A DNA stretch of 64,000 bases, taken from contig NZ_JAGUCN010000020.1 in the NCBI RefSeq assembly GCF_018271975.1, forward strand, positions 61,128 through 125,127, written 5' to 3'. The notes under the pieces were generated by a model. It was not told the origin of the DNA. It worked only from the letters and a program-made list of their open reading frames with translations, and searched no databases. Within the stretch, counting starts at the first letter, position 1. Each line of letters starts with the position of its first letter. Made by a program: the position numbers and the translations under genes. Positions 35,926 to 45,912 of this stretch are shown here, in pieces. This DNA is from Carboxylicivirga mesophila. GTDB lineage: Bacteria > Bacteroidota > Bacteroidia > Bacteroidales > Marinilabiliaceae.

Positions 35926-38900
35926 ATGAAAAAAAATTCACCGGACAGGTATGTCCTGTTTAAATCATTACTAGTCATGAAGCTGACAGTATTACTCCTA
36001 CTGGTTTTTACCATTAACGCTTTTTCTTCTGCCTACTCACAGAAAAGCAGGGTAACCATCCATTTGAAAAATGTATCCCTCGAAAAAGCACTTGAAACGA
36101 TTGAAAAAGAATCTGATTATAAATTTTTCTACCACAACGAAAGAATTGATTTGTCAGAACATGTATCTGTGGAAGTGGAAAACGCAACAATTGAGGATGT
36201 ACTATCCAAAATTCTGGATAGCAACAATGTCGATTATAAAATTATCGATCAGAGCATTATCCTAACGGAACCCGCTCATTATCTACCCAATGGAGCCCAA
36301 CAACAAACAAAGACAACTGTTACAGGTGTTGTTAGGGATGCTGCAGGCGATCCACTGCCTGGAGTAACAGTACTTGAAAAAGGCACCACAAATGGTTCAA
36401 TAACAGGCATTGACGGCTCCTACTCTATAACCACCGATAACCAAGATGCAACCATCCTATTCACATTCATCGGGTTTGAAAAGCAGGAAATCAAAATAGC
36501 CGGTCGTACTTCTATTGATATCACTCTTATGGAAGAAACAACCGGCCTAGATGAAGTGGTTGTGGTAGGTTTCGGAACCCAGAAAAAGTCCAATGTAACA
36601 GGCGCAACAACAACTGTTGCGATGGAGGATGTACTTGGCAACAGGCCAGTGACCAATACCATGCAAGCCATTCAAGGTACAGTACCAGGCATGCAAATTA
36701 CAGTTCCATCCGGAGAACCAGGTGCTACTACAAGTATCAACATCAGGGGAACCACGTCCATCAATGGAGGTAGTGCATTGATTTTAATGGATAACGTACC
36801 GGTATCATCTGAAGATGTCAATCCTCAGGATGTAGAGTCAATTACCGTACTTAAGGATGCTGCTGCTTCATCCATTTATGGTGCCAGGGCTGCCTTTGGA
36901 GTTATCTTGATTACCACCAAAAAAGGAGGAAAGGACCAACCGGTAAAGTTTAACTATTCAAACACTTTCAGTTTTGGTACGGCAACTGATATTGCTGAAA
37001 AGGAATCGACCTACAACTTCGTTAACGCAATGAATGACTGGGGAGTAACTTCGTACTGGACCAACCAGGACATCCCAACCTGGGTTAACTTTCTGGAAGA
37101 ATATAAGAATGATAAAGGACTTTATCCTGAAGGCTATGCCACTGATGAGTATGGCGTAAGATATCCCTTGACCAATACAGGAACTATCGATGAGTTAATT
37201 GGCCAGGGATCATTCTCTCAGATTCACAACTTCAATTTTAGTGGAGGAGGAAAAAGATCTCAATACCGCGTATCACTGGGTTACAGTGATGAAAACGGTA
37301 TCATGGTATCTGAAAACGATCGCTATACCAAGTATAATTTTGCCACCTATTTAAGCACTGACTTAACCGACAATTTAAAGGCATCTGTTAATATTGCCTA
37401 TCGTAACAGCTCAAAACTGACTCCGAGGACAAGCTATTACAATGCAGTTACAGCCAAACCATGGACACCGGCATCAGGAAACCACATTTTTGAGGATGGA
37501 ACTGCAGTGCCTTATGATGCTCCTTCCAATCTGGCAAAGTTGCAGCAGCCAAATGAAGAGACACAAGGTAATATGCGTTTATTAGGTAAATTAGAATATG
37601 AGCCATTCAAAGATTTGATTTTGACAGGAGAATACACCTATGAATCAAAGAATCAGAATAACTACAGTATGGATGAGCAGTTGGACTTTGTGGATGCTAA
37701 CCGCTATACCTTAAAAGAAGGAAATTCTGAGAGTACTTTTTATCGCAAATCGAATACACAAAGGACTTATAACGCAAGTAACTTCTATGCTAAATATAAG
37801 AAGCAAATTGGCAATCATCATTTTAACGCCTTAGCTGGTATCAACAAAGAAGAATTTCATTCTGAAAACTTTTGGGCCAGAAAAGCAGAGCTTTTAAATG
37901 CAGACTTACCAGCCTTATCAACAGCTACAGGAACGATTACTGCCGACGACAGCTTTGGCGAATGGGCTGTATTGGGTTACTTTGGACGTATCAATTACAA
38001 CTATAAAGAGAAATACTTTGTTGAGGCCAACGGACGCTACGATGGCTCCTCGAAATTTGCAGCACGTGAGAAGTATGGTTTCTTTCCATCTTTTTCAGTG
38101 GGCTGGAATATGGCAAGGGAAAACTTTATGTCAAACTTCGAAACCATTTCGCATCTGAAGCTGAGGGCTTCATGGGGAGAAATAGGTAATCAGGAGGTTA
38201 ATGGTAATTACTTATCCATACCAGGTATGCCTATCACAAATGCCAATTGGATCAATCCTGATTCGGGCTTAAGATACAATACCGTTAACCCACCAAGTTT
38301 AGTAAGTCAGACTTTTACCTGGGAAACGGTTCAAACCCTTAACTTTGGATTAGATGTAAAATTGCTTAACAACAGATTGAGCACTTCTTTCGATGTTTTT
38401 AACAGAAAAACATTAGGCATGATTACGGCTGCCGTTAAGGTGCCAGATGTGCTTGGTACAGTTGCTCCACCTGCCAATGCAGCAGATTTGGAGTCACGCG
38501 GTTGGGAACTAGAGATGTCTTGGAATGATCGCATCAATGAATTCAAGTATAACGTAGGTTTCACACTATTTGACAATAAAGCTGAGATCACAAGGTTTGA
38601 TAATCCTGCCGGGCTAATCAGCACCTATTACGAAGGACAAATTTTAGGTGAAATTTGGGGCTATGAAAGTGATCGCTTTTATACGGTTGACGATTTTGTT
38701 GAAGGAAGCTTAAATGATAATTTAACAGGAGGAACCTTAAATGAAGGTGTTCCTGCATTTATTGGTCGTAATCCAAATCCGGGTGACATGATGTACAAAG
38801 ACCTGAATGGCGATGGAGAAATCAGTCCGGGAAGCAGCACACTAAGTGATCCAGGAGACCGAAAAATTATTGGTAATAATAAGCGTCGTTACCAGTATGG

Positions 38901-39372
38901 TATTTTTGGTAATGCATCCTACAAAAACTTTGATTTCTCATTCCTTCTGAACGGAGTTGGAAAACGGGATTTGTATATCAATAACAACATTCGATTCCCT
39001 TATACCGGAGAATTTAATACCATGCATAAAGGTCAGATGGATTATTGGACACCTGAAAATACCGATGCTTATTTTCCAAGAAACTATGACCTGGGCGGTG
39101 TTAACTACGGAAACAGCCGTTTAACACAAACCAAGTATCTGATTGATGGCTCATTCCTGCGTATCAAAAATATTACACTCGGATATACATTGCCACAATC
39201 ACTATTGAGCAAAGTAAACATTGAAAAATTCAGAATTTACGTATCCGGAGAGAATCTTCACAGTTTTGATGATATGCCTGATGGTATTGATACCGAGCTG
39301 CAATCAAAAGACCAAGGTTTTTACTATCCATTGATAAGAAGCTTTAACGTTGGTTTAAATGTTACTTTTTAA
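35926..39372 (+). CDS. SusC/RagA TonB-linked outer-membrane transporter with STN domain
   Basis: 1148 residues. Hydrophobic signal segment (about 18-38), STN signalling domain (about 43-115), carboxypeptidase-D-regulatory-like domain (about 130-203), TonB box (LDEVVVVGFG, 208-217), plug (about 220-335: NIRGTTSINGGSALILMDNV, VESITVLKDAAASSIYGARA) and a large barrel ending in FNVGLNVTF. It imports oligosaccharides with the SusD lipoprotein encoded next. The STN domain couples glycan binding to the FecR/sigma pair upstream. The substrate is suggested by the sulfatase and GH genes to be a sulfated galactan-like glycan. An alternative start at the Met at residue 18 is possible. Confidence 0.96.
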   Translation: MKKNSPDRYVLFKSLLVMKLTVLLLLVFTINAFSSAYSQKSRVTIHLKNVSLEKALETIEKESDYKFFYHNERIDLSEHVSVEVENATIEDVLSKILDSNNVDYKIIDQSIILTEPAHYLPNGAQQQTKTTVTGVVRDAAGDPLPGVTVLEKGTTNGSITGIDGSYSITTDNQDATILFTFIGFEKQEIKIAGRTSIDITLMEETTGLDEVVVVGFGTQKKSNVTGATTTVAMEDVLGNRPVTNTMQAIQGTVPGMQITVPSGEPGATTSINIRGTTSINGGSALILMDNVPVSSEDVNPQDVESITVLKDAAASSIYGARAAFGVILITTKKGGKDQPVKFNYSNTFSFGTATDIAEKESTYNFVNAMNDWGVTSYWTNQDIPTWVNFLEEYKNDKGLYPEGYATDEYGVRYPLTNTGTIDELIGQGSFSQIHNFNFSGGGKRSQYRVSLGYSDENGIMVSENDRYTKYNFATYLSTDLTDNLKASVNIAYRNSSKLTPRTSYYNAVTAKPWTPASGNHIFEDGTAVPYDAPSNLAKLQQPNEETQGNMRLLGKLEYEPFKDLILTGEYTYESKNQNNYSMDEQLDFVDANRYTLKEGNSESTFYRKSNTQRTYNASNFYAKYKKQIGNHHFNALAGINKEEFHSENFWARKAELLNADLPALSTATGTITADDSFGEWAVLGYFGRINYNYKEKYFVEANGRYDGSSKFAAREKYGFFPSFSVGWNMARENFMSNFETISHLKLRASWGEIGNQEVNGNYLSIPGMPITNANWINPDSGLRYNTVNPPSLVSQTFTWETVQTLNFGLDVKLLNNRLSTSFDVFNRKTLGMITAAVKVPDVLGTVAPPANAADLESRGWELEMSWNDRINEFKYNVGFTLFDNKAEITRFDNPAGLISTYYEGQILGEIWGYESDRFYTVDDFVEGSLNDNLTGGTLNEGVPAFIGRNPNPGDMMYKDLNGDGEISPGSSTLSDPGDRKIIGNNKRRYQYGIFGNASYKNFDFSFLLNGVGKRDLYINNNIRFPYTGEFNTMHKGQMDYWTPENTDAYFPRNYDLGGVNYGNSRLTQTKYLIDGSFLRIKNITLGYTLPQSLLSKVNIEKFRIYVSGENLHSFDDMPDGIDTELQSKDQGFYYPLIRSFNVGLNVTF

Positions 39373-39391
39373 CTTAATAAAAGCTACAGAA

Positions 39392-41176
39392 ATGAAAAAA
39401 ACATATAGCGTATTATCGGTTTGCATGATCCTGCTTTTAGTAGGGTGTAGCGATGCATTTTTAGATAAAGCCCCACTAGATCAGCTTTCAGAGCCAACTA
39501 CTTTTACTACGGATGCTAATTTTGAAACCTATTGCTGGGGATTTTACAATACTTTCCCTGGTTTTGATCTTACCCCAACCAATAATGAGTGGAATGGTGA
39601 TTTGATGTGTCAAGGCTCTGGCAGTATCGGTCGTGATTGGCTCTGGCAAAATGTAGTTGAGCCGAACAATGCTGATAGTTGGACAGAGCCTTACGAGAGA
39701 ATTCGTCGAATTAACCTGATGTTGAGTAATATCGAAGGCAGTCAGTTGGATGAAGAAGGACAGAAGCACTGGCGCAGTGTCGGATACTTTTTCAGAGCCT
39801 ATGAGCATTTTCAATTGTTGATTAAATATGGTGAGTTCATTTATTTGGATGAATTAGTTAATGAAACAGATTTGGATGTATTGTATGGACCAAAAACATC
39901 ACGTGATGAAATTGCTGCTAAGATGTTAGCGGATTTGGAATATGCAGAAGCTAATATCCGAGCTGAAGGAGCTAATGTAGTTGACCAGAGTGTTGTACAA
40001 GCATTAATCTCACGTTTTGGGCTGTTTGAAGGTACTTGGCGCAAATACCACTCACTGGGTGATGAAACTAAATACCTGCGTGCCAGTGCAGATGCTGGCA
40101 TGGCACTTGCCCAGTCATTTCCTGATTTGCATGGCAATTACGATCAGGTGTTTAATAGTACTAATTTGAATGGAACAGATGGCATTCTACTATATAAGGC
40201 CTATGAATTTGATGTAATGATGCATATTCACACCTCACGCCATCGTAACTCGGCAGGAAACTGGGATATTACCAAACGCGGTATTGACAAATTTTTATGC
40301 AAGGATGGTGAAACCATATGGACCAGTGGCATGTTTGAAGGCGATGTAAATGCACCAGAGGATCCGTACGCTGAATTCAGAAACCGCGATGAGCGATTGT
40401 ATTATATGACTCCTCCACCATATCAGGTCGTGCCAACTGGTCAAAAGACCTGGGAATACGATCCGGATCCAAAACACCGTGAGTATATTGATTTAATGAG
40501 CACTTTATCGGATGCCAATCATAAGCCATTGCCTTTAAGCAACTGGCAGGGGATTATCTTAAAGCAAGAGCCACATTATCGTAAAAGCAATAAGGGCCAA
40601 GGCTTTATGGTGAGCTATACTGGCTACCGATTTCATAAGTATTACAATGAATTTCATACCGGCATACAAAACAAAGAATACACCGATTTTCCGGTATTCC
40701 GCATGGGTGAGGTATTGGTTAACCTGGCTGAAGCTCTGTTTGAGTTAGGTGAATTTGATCAGGATGCTGCCAATTTAACGATTAATAAATTACGTGCTCG
40801 TGGAAATGTAGCAGTTTTAGATATTGCTAATTTCGTTGATGACCCAACGCGTGACGCTGATGTGGATCGTGTACTATGGGAAATCAGGAGAGAACGTGCA
40901 GTTGAGTTAATGGGTGAAGGTTTCCGTTTCGATGATATCAGAAGATGGAGAAAAGCCCATGAGTATGGAGCACTTGAAAAATTAGGCAGGTATGTCAATA
41001 ATGCCAACTTCGGTAACAAACTACCTATTCAGGGTGGCGCTTCTGTTGGTTTTGTTTCTCCATGGGGCGTGCCTCCAGGATTCCCGGAACACTACTACCT
41101 ATATCCAATTCCATTGGAAGAATTGGCATTGAACGAAAAACTGGTTCAAAATCCAGGTTGGAAAAGAGCAGAATAA
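39392..41176 (+). CDS. SusD/RagB glycan-binding lipoprotein
   Basis: 594 residues from the ATG at 39392, 19 bases after the SusC stop; an in-frame start at 39359 would overlap susC and displace the signal peptide. The lipobox is LLLVGCSDAF. The helical TPR-like SusD fold is marked by LDKAPLDQLSEPTTFTTDA, the RRINLMLSNIE helix, PVFRMGEVLVNLAEALFELG, and RRERAVELMGEGFRFDDIRRW, with the closing PIPLEELALNEKLVQNPGW. It captures glycan at the cell surface and lids the SusC barrel. A hairpin after the gene may lower expression of the downstream enzymes. Confidence 0.96.
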   Translation: MKKTYSVLSVCMILLLVGCSDAFLDKAPLDQLSEPTTFTTDANFETYCWGFYNTFPGFDLTPTNNEWNGDLMCQGSGSIGRDWLWQNVVEPNNADSWTEPYERIRRINLMLSNIEGSQLDEEGQKHWRSVGYFFRAYEHFQLLIKYGEFIYLDELVNETDLDVLYGPKTSRDEIAAKMLADLEYAEANIRAEGANVVDQSVVQALISRFGLFEGTWRKYHSLGDETKYLRASADAGMALAQSFPDLHGNYDQVFNSTNLNGTDGILLYKAYEFDVMMHIHTSRHRNSAGNWDITKRGIDKFLCKDGETIWTSGMFEGDVNAPEDPYAEFRNRDERLYYMTPPPYQVVPTGQKTWEYDPDPKHREYIDLMSTLSDANHKPLPLSNWQGIILKQEPHYRKSNKGQGFMVSYTGYRFHKYYNEFHTGIQNKEYTDFPVFRMGEVLVNLAEALFELGEFDQDAANLTINKLRARGNVAVLDIANFVDDPTRDADVDRVLWEIRRERAVELMGEGFRFDDIRRWRKAHEYGALEKLGRYVNNANFGNKLPIQGGASVGFVSPWGVPPGFPEHYYLYPIPLEELALNEKLVQNPGWKRAE

Positions 41177-41218
41177 GAAACCTGATGAAAAGTTCATAAA
41201 TGCATCACATTTAAATAA

Positions 41219-41256
41219 GTCAGCCTGTTTTTTAATACAGGCTGACCTTTAATTTT
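41219..41256 (+). terminator. Hairpin after susD
   Basis: GTCAGCCTGT (41219-41228) pairs perfectly with ACAGGCTGAC (41237-41246). An imperfect T-rich stretch follows. It could act as a partial terminator that keeps SusC/SusD levels above those of the sulfatases. Confidence 0.6.
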
Positions 41257-41352
41257 AATAAATTATTATCGCTAACAATTATTCACCAGTAGAGACCTAA
41301 AGATTTAGGTTAAATCTATAAATCTGAGAAATGTAATATAAAATCAGCCAAA

Positions 41353-42777
41353 ATGAAAAAGCAAATAATCCTCATAATTGTCTTAATTGCACTAATGAAT
41401 ACATTCTTTGGCTGCGTTAATAGCTACTCTTTAGAACGTTCAAAGAAAAGTCCAAACATTATACTTATCAATATTGATGACATGGGTTGGTGCGATGTTA
41501 GCTTTATGGGTTCTCAGTATTATGAAACACCTAACCTGGACGCACTGGCTAAAAACGGTATGATCTTCACTAATGCCTATGCTTCGGCATCGAACTGTGC
41601 CCCCAGCCGAGCCAATATGATGAGTGGCCAATGGCCTCAACGCCATGGGATTTATACTGTAGGCTCGTCTGAAAGAGGAAAAAGCGCTACTCGTAAACTA
41701 ATTCCAACCAAAAACAAGGAGTCTATACCTGAGGATAATATTCTCATCCCTGAGGTTCTGAAAAAAGCCGGGTATATTACTTGCCACTCAGGCAAATGGC
41801 ATTTAAATGACGATCCCACTACCAAAGGTTTTGACATCAATATAGGTGGAAATCATTCAGGTAATCCCGGCAGCTATTATCCACCATACAGAAATGTAAA
41901 TTCATTAACAGCTCCGGACGATGATTATTACCTTACCAATCTGATAATGGATAAAACGCTTGAATTTCTTAACACAGTATACGACCAACCGTTTTTCCTT
42001 TACTATTCACCCTATGCGGTCCATACACCAATACAACCCTATAAGCCTTTGCTAGGAAAATATGAAGATAAACCTGAATGGAACGGACAAAATAATCCCA
42101 GCTATGCTACTATGGTTGAAAATCTGGATACTCAGATTGGCCGAATGATTAAACAGTTAAAAACATCCGGACAACTAGATAATACCTTCATCCTGTTTAT
42201 ATCTGATAATGGAGGACACTATGGTGTCACTAAACAATGGCCCTTGAGATCAGGTAAAGGAGCTTACTACGAAGGAGGAATACGTGAACCAATGTTCGCC
42301 TATTGGGAAGGCAAAATTCCGGCAGGCACAAAATCTGAAACACCAATAACTAATCTGGATTTCTACCCTACCATTTTGGATGTTGCAGGAATTTCCAAAC
42401 CTATCAATAAAGTGCTGGATGGCCAATCCATACTACCATTGCTGACAAAACAATCAGAAATGCCTCATAGACCTTTATATTGGCATTTTCCAATATACCT
42501 TGAGGCTTATGCAAAAAACGACACCACTACCTTCGATCCTTTATTTCGCACTCGCCCGGGTTCGGCTATTCGTTATGGAGATTGGAAACTCATTCAGTAC
42601 TTTGAGAATAACGACTTTGAATTATATAACCTGAAAGATGATTTGCGTGAGCAAAATAATCTGGCTACTACTAATCCGGAAAAACTAAATGAATTACTGG
42701 AACTGCTTGAAAAATGGCGAAAAAGCACAAATGCACCAGTTCCAACTGAATTAAATCCGGAATATATACCAAATTAA
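41353..42777 (+). CDS. Sulfatase 1 (S1 family, Cys-type)
   Basis: 474 residues; lipobox-like FFGCVNS at C21. Metal-binding Asp pair in INIDDMGW; formylglycine site C82 in NCAPSRANMMSGQ; SGKWHL supplies the next active-site Lys and His, and FISDNGGHYG a further metal site. The enzyme removes sulfate esters from sugars once C82 is oxidised to formylglycine. The C-terminal subdomain shows the usual YGDWKLIQYFEN block. It is the first of five sulfatase genes in a row; sulfatase 2 starts 6 bases after its stop. Substrate position (2-, 3-, 4- or 6-sulfate) cannot be read from the sequence. Confidence 0.95.
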   Translation: MKKQIILIIVLIALMNTFFGCVNSYSLERSKKSPNIILINIDDMGWCDVSFMGSQYYETPNLDALAKNGMIFTNAYASASNCAPSRANMMSGQWPQRHGIYTVGSSERGKSATRKLIPTKNKESIPEDNILIPEVLKKAGYITCHSGKWHLNDDPTTKGFDINIGGNHSGNPGSYYPPYRNVNSLTAPDDDYYLTNLIMDKTLEFLNTVYDQPFFLYYSPYAVHTPIQPYKPLLGKYEDKPEWNGQNNPSYATMVENLDTQIGRMIKQLKTSGQLDNTFILFISDNGGHYGVTKQWPLRSGKGAYYEGGIREPMFAYWEGKIPAGTKSETPITNLDFYPTILDVAGISKPINKVLDGQSILPLLTKQSEMPHRPLYWHFPIYLEAYAKNDTTTFDPLFRTRPGSAIRYGDWKLIQYFENNDFELYNLKDDLREQNNLATTNPEKLNELLELLEKWRKSTNAPVPTELNPEYIPN

Positions 42778-42783
42778 AACATC

Positions 42784-44193
42784 ATGAAGCTTATTGGAAT
42801 CAAATACTTTAGCTTGCTTACACTTGCTCTTACTACACTTATAGCAGCATGTGGGGACAGACATCAAAAAGAAGGTGAAAGTCAACAACCTAACGTCATC
42901 ATCCTTTTCTCTGATGACGCAGGTTATGCCGATTTTAGCATGAATGGGAATCAGCTTATCAAAACTCCTAATATAGATGCCATCGCTAAAAATGGAATCA
43001 CATTTACCAATGGGTATGTGAGTGGACCGGTATGCAGTCCTTCCAGAGCAGGTTTAATGACCGGACGTTATCAGCAGCGCTTTGGACATGAATGCAACCT
43101 GGGAGGTAACTATACTAAAGTTGATGAAGAGCTATTAGGTCTGCCCGTTGGAGAATTAACCATTGCCGATTTAATGAAACAAAGCGGCTATTGTACCGGC
43201 ATGATAGGCAAATGGCATTTAGGTGAAAAACAACAGTTTCATCCTTGTAATCGTGGTTTCGATTACTTCTTTGGCATGCTTGGTGGCAGCTCGGCTTATC
43301 ACGCAGGTAAGGCAAGCTCAATCATTCGAAATTTTGAACAAGTCAACTATAAAGCTTTACCTTATTTGACCGATGCCTTTGGTGACGAAGCATGCAGTTT
43401 TATAGCTGAAAACAAAGAGCATCCATTTTTCCTGTATGTATCCTTCAATGCACCTCATACGCCAATGCACGCTCGCCCTGATTACCTGGCAGAGGCTAAA
43501 AGCCTATTCGAAACAGAGCAACGGGCAGTTAACGCCGCTATGACACGATCACTGGACGACAATGTTGGAAAGGTGATGACTAAATTAAAACAACTGGATT
43601 TGGACGATAACACCTTGGTTTTCTTCACCAATGACAATGGAGGAGCCATGCCCTATAATGCTTCTTGTAATGATCCATTCTCAGGAACCAAAGGCACCTT
43701 TCTCGAAGGGGGAATTCATGTACCTTTTCTGGCCCAGTGGCCGGAGATGATTCCTGCAGGTGCCAAGTATATTCAACCTGTTATCACGCTGGATATTTTA
43801 CCTACTTCAATAGCCGCTGCAGGGGGCGAGTGCCCACCTGATAGAAAATATGACGGTGTTAACCTATTGCCATATATTACACAAAAAAGTAATAACATTC
43901 CGCATTCAGATTTATACTGGCGTTTACAACATCATGGAGCCATACGAAAAGGAAACTGGAAACTTATATGGTTTGATGATAAAGCTCCTTGCCTGTACAA
44001 CCTTGATACCGACATCTCTGAACAAACTGATTTAGCTGAGGAATATCCGCTTAAAACTAAGGAGCTATTGGATGATTTTAACCGTTGGCAAAAGGAGCTA
44101 CAGGCACCAATATGGGTATCTGATCCTAAATGGAAAGAGCATTCAAGGCAGCGCTATGATCAAAGCTACGTTAATTCATTGAAGAAGAGATAG
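42784..44193 (+). CDS. Sulfatase 2 (S1 family, Cys-type)
   Basis: 469 residues; lipoprotein with C23 (LIAACGDR). Catalytic C84 in VCSPSRAGLMTGR; metal ligands in LFSDDAGYADFS and FFTNDNGGAMP; GKWHLGE and PHTPMH are further active-site blocks. It lies 6 bases downstream of sulfatase 1 and is certainly cotranscribed with it. The four blocks are close to those of the arylsulfatase A-like type. It is probably on the periplasmic face or cell surface. Confidence 0.95.
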   Translation: MKLIGIKYFSLLTLALTTLIAACGDRHQKEGESQQPNVIILFSDDAGYADFSMNGNQLIKTPNIDAIAKNGITFTNGYVSGPVCSPSRAGLMTGRYQQRFGHECNLGGNYTKVDEELLGLPVGELTIADLMKQSGYCTGMIGKWHLGEKQQFHPCNRGFDYFFGMLGGSSAYHAGKASSIIRNFEQVNYKALPYLTDAFGDEACSFIAENKEHPFFLYVSFNAPHTPMHARPDYLAEAKSLFETEQRAVNAAMTRSLDDNVGKVMTKLKQLDLDDNTLVFFTNDNGGAMPYNASCNDPFSGTKGTFLEGGIHVPFLAQWPEMIPAGAKYIQPVITLDILPTSIAAAGGECPPDRKYDGVNLLPYITQKSNNIPHSDLYWRLQHHGAIRKGNWKLIWFDDKAPCLYNLDTDISEQTDLAEEYPLKTKELLDDFNRWQKELQAPIWVSDPKWKEHSRQRYDQSYVNSLKKR

Positions 44194-44287
44194 AATGTTC
44201 TTTATCATACAGATAAACAAGTAAATGACATATATTATCATATAGGAACAGAGTAATTTATAGACTAAAATACTAAATACACAAACA

Positions 44288-45718
44288 GTGAAACTACATC
44301 CTTATTTTAAAACAGCAATAGCACTACTAACTATAGGTGCTATGATGACCAGTTGTGCTCAAAAGACTAAAAAAACTCAACAGCCAAACATTATTTATAT
44401 CCTGGCCGATGACTTGGGATATGGTGATTTAAGCTGCTATGGACAAACCAAATTTGCAACGCCAAACATTGATAAGCTGGCTGAACGCGGCATGCGTTTC
44501 ACACAGCATTACTCTGGCAGCACCGTTTGTGCGCCGTCGCGCAGTGCCTTAATGACAGGCCAGCACACCGGGCACACTTACATCCGAGGTAACAGAGAGC
44601 GCCAGCCCGAAGGTCAGCACCCATTAAAAGGTGATGCAGTTACCATTGCGGAGTTATTTAAGCAAGCGGGGTACGCCACCGGTGCATTCGGTAAATGGGG
44701 ATTGGGTTACCCAGGCTCAGAAGGTGATGCCAACAACCAGGGCTTCGATACCTTTTTTGGCTACAACTGCCAAATGCTGGGCCACCATTACTATCCTTAT
44801 TTCTTACGCTCCAATCAGGATAGCCTTGTGTTGGAAGCCAATGCCGGACAGCAAACAGGTATTTATGCTCCTGACCTGATCCACGAAAAAACTCTTCAAT
44901 TCATTGATGACCATAAGGATGCACCATTCTTTTTGTATGTACCATCAATTATTCCTCATGCCGAATTGTTTGCGCCGGAAGAATACATGGAACGCTTCCG
45001 TGGACAATTTGAACCTGAACACACTTATAAAGGGGTGGATGATGGTCCTCGATTCCGTAAAGGACCTTACGGCTCTCAGGCTGAATCACACGCTGCATTT
45101 GCAGCTATGATTACGCTATTGGATGATCAGGTAGGTGAGATAGTGCATAAAGTAGAAGAACTGGGTTTGGCTGATAATACGCTCATCATCTTCACATCCG
45201 ACAATGGGCCACACATTGAAGGAGGCGCGCAGCCGAACTATTTCAATAGCAACGGCCCGTTCAAAGGCTATAAAAGAGATTTATACGAAGGTGGCATCCG
45301 TGTGCCGTTTATTGCCAGCTGGCCTGGTGTTATTGCTGAAGGTACAACTTCCGATCACATCTCTGCTTTTTGGGATATGATGCCAACATTTGCCGATATC
45401 ACAGGTCAAAAGGCTCCGGAAGGCATCGATGGCATTTCGATGCTGCCTACCTTAACCGGTGAAGGTGTGCAGGAACAACACGAATTCCTGTATTGGGAAT
45501 TTCATGTTTGGGGTGGCCGTAAAGCTTTAAGAATGGGCAATTGGAAAGCCGTTCAGTATGGCATCTCTAAAAACCCTCAGGCGCCAATTGAGCTTTATGA
45601 CTTATCGGTTGATCCGGGAGAAACAAAGAACGTAGCAAACGAACATCCTGAGATTATAAATGAGATAAAGACTATCCTTAGTACTTGTAGAGTTGAATCA
45701 GACATCTTTAAGTTCTGA
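44288..45718 (+). CDS. Sulfatase 3 (S1 family, Cys-type)
   Basis: 476 residues with a GTG start at 44288, chosen because it begins a complete lipoprotein signal (MKLHPYFKTAIALLTIGAMM, then TSC with C23). Catalytic C81 in VCAPSRSALMTGQ; metal blocks LADDLGYGDLSC and FTSDNGPHIEGG; GKWGLGYPG replaces the GKWHLG of the other copies, so the usual active-site His at this point is Gly. The sequence is arylsulfatase-like and clearly diverged from sulfatases 1 and 2. The gene follows a 94-base spacer. Confidence 0.94.
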   Translation: MKLHPYFKTAIALLTIGAMMTSCAQKTKKTQQPNIIYILADDLGYGDLSCYGQTKFATPNIDKLAERGMRFTQHYSGSTVCAPSRSALMTGQHTGHTYIRGNRERQPEGQHPLKGDAVTIAELFKQAGYATGAFGKWGLGYPGSEGDANNQGFDTFFGYNCQMLGHHYYPYFLRSNQDSLVLEANAGQQTGIYAPDLIHEKTLQFIDDHKDAPFFLYVPSIIPHAELFAPEEYMERFRGQFEPEHTYKGVDDGPRFRKGPYGSQAESHAAFAAMITLLDDQVGEIVHKVEELGLADNTLIIFTSDNGPHIEGGAQPNYFNSNGPFKGYKRDLYEGGIRVPFIASWPGVIAEGTTSDHISAFWDMMPTFADITGQKAPEGIDGISMLPTLTGEGVQEQHEFLYWEFHVWGGRKALRMGNWKAVQYGISKNPQAPIELYDLSVDPGETKNVANEHPEIINEIKTILSTCRVESDIFKF

Positions 45719-45854
45719 CAAAAGGCAATAACACCATCGGAACACTAGCTGTGAAGTACATTTTTCGAATAATTTCACTAAAACACAATGAGAAATAAAT
45801 AAAAATATAACGAAAGAAGCATTGTTTTCATTTCGTTTTTAAAGAGAAGAAACG

Positions 45855-45862
45855 TATTTTTG
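45855..45862 (+). promoter_or_regulatory. Internal PUL promoter before sulfatase 4
   Basis: TATTTTTG is an exact TAnnTTTG match, with TTTC 20 bases upstream as a weak -33. It lies in the 194-base gap 45719-45912, which holds no gene, and 50 bases before the ATG of sulfatase 4. Confidence 0.5.
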
Positions 45863-45912
45863 ATAAAAAATAAAAGTACATTATACTTTTATATAACTAA
45901 TAACCGGAAATA

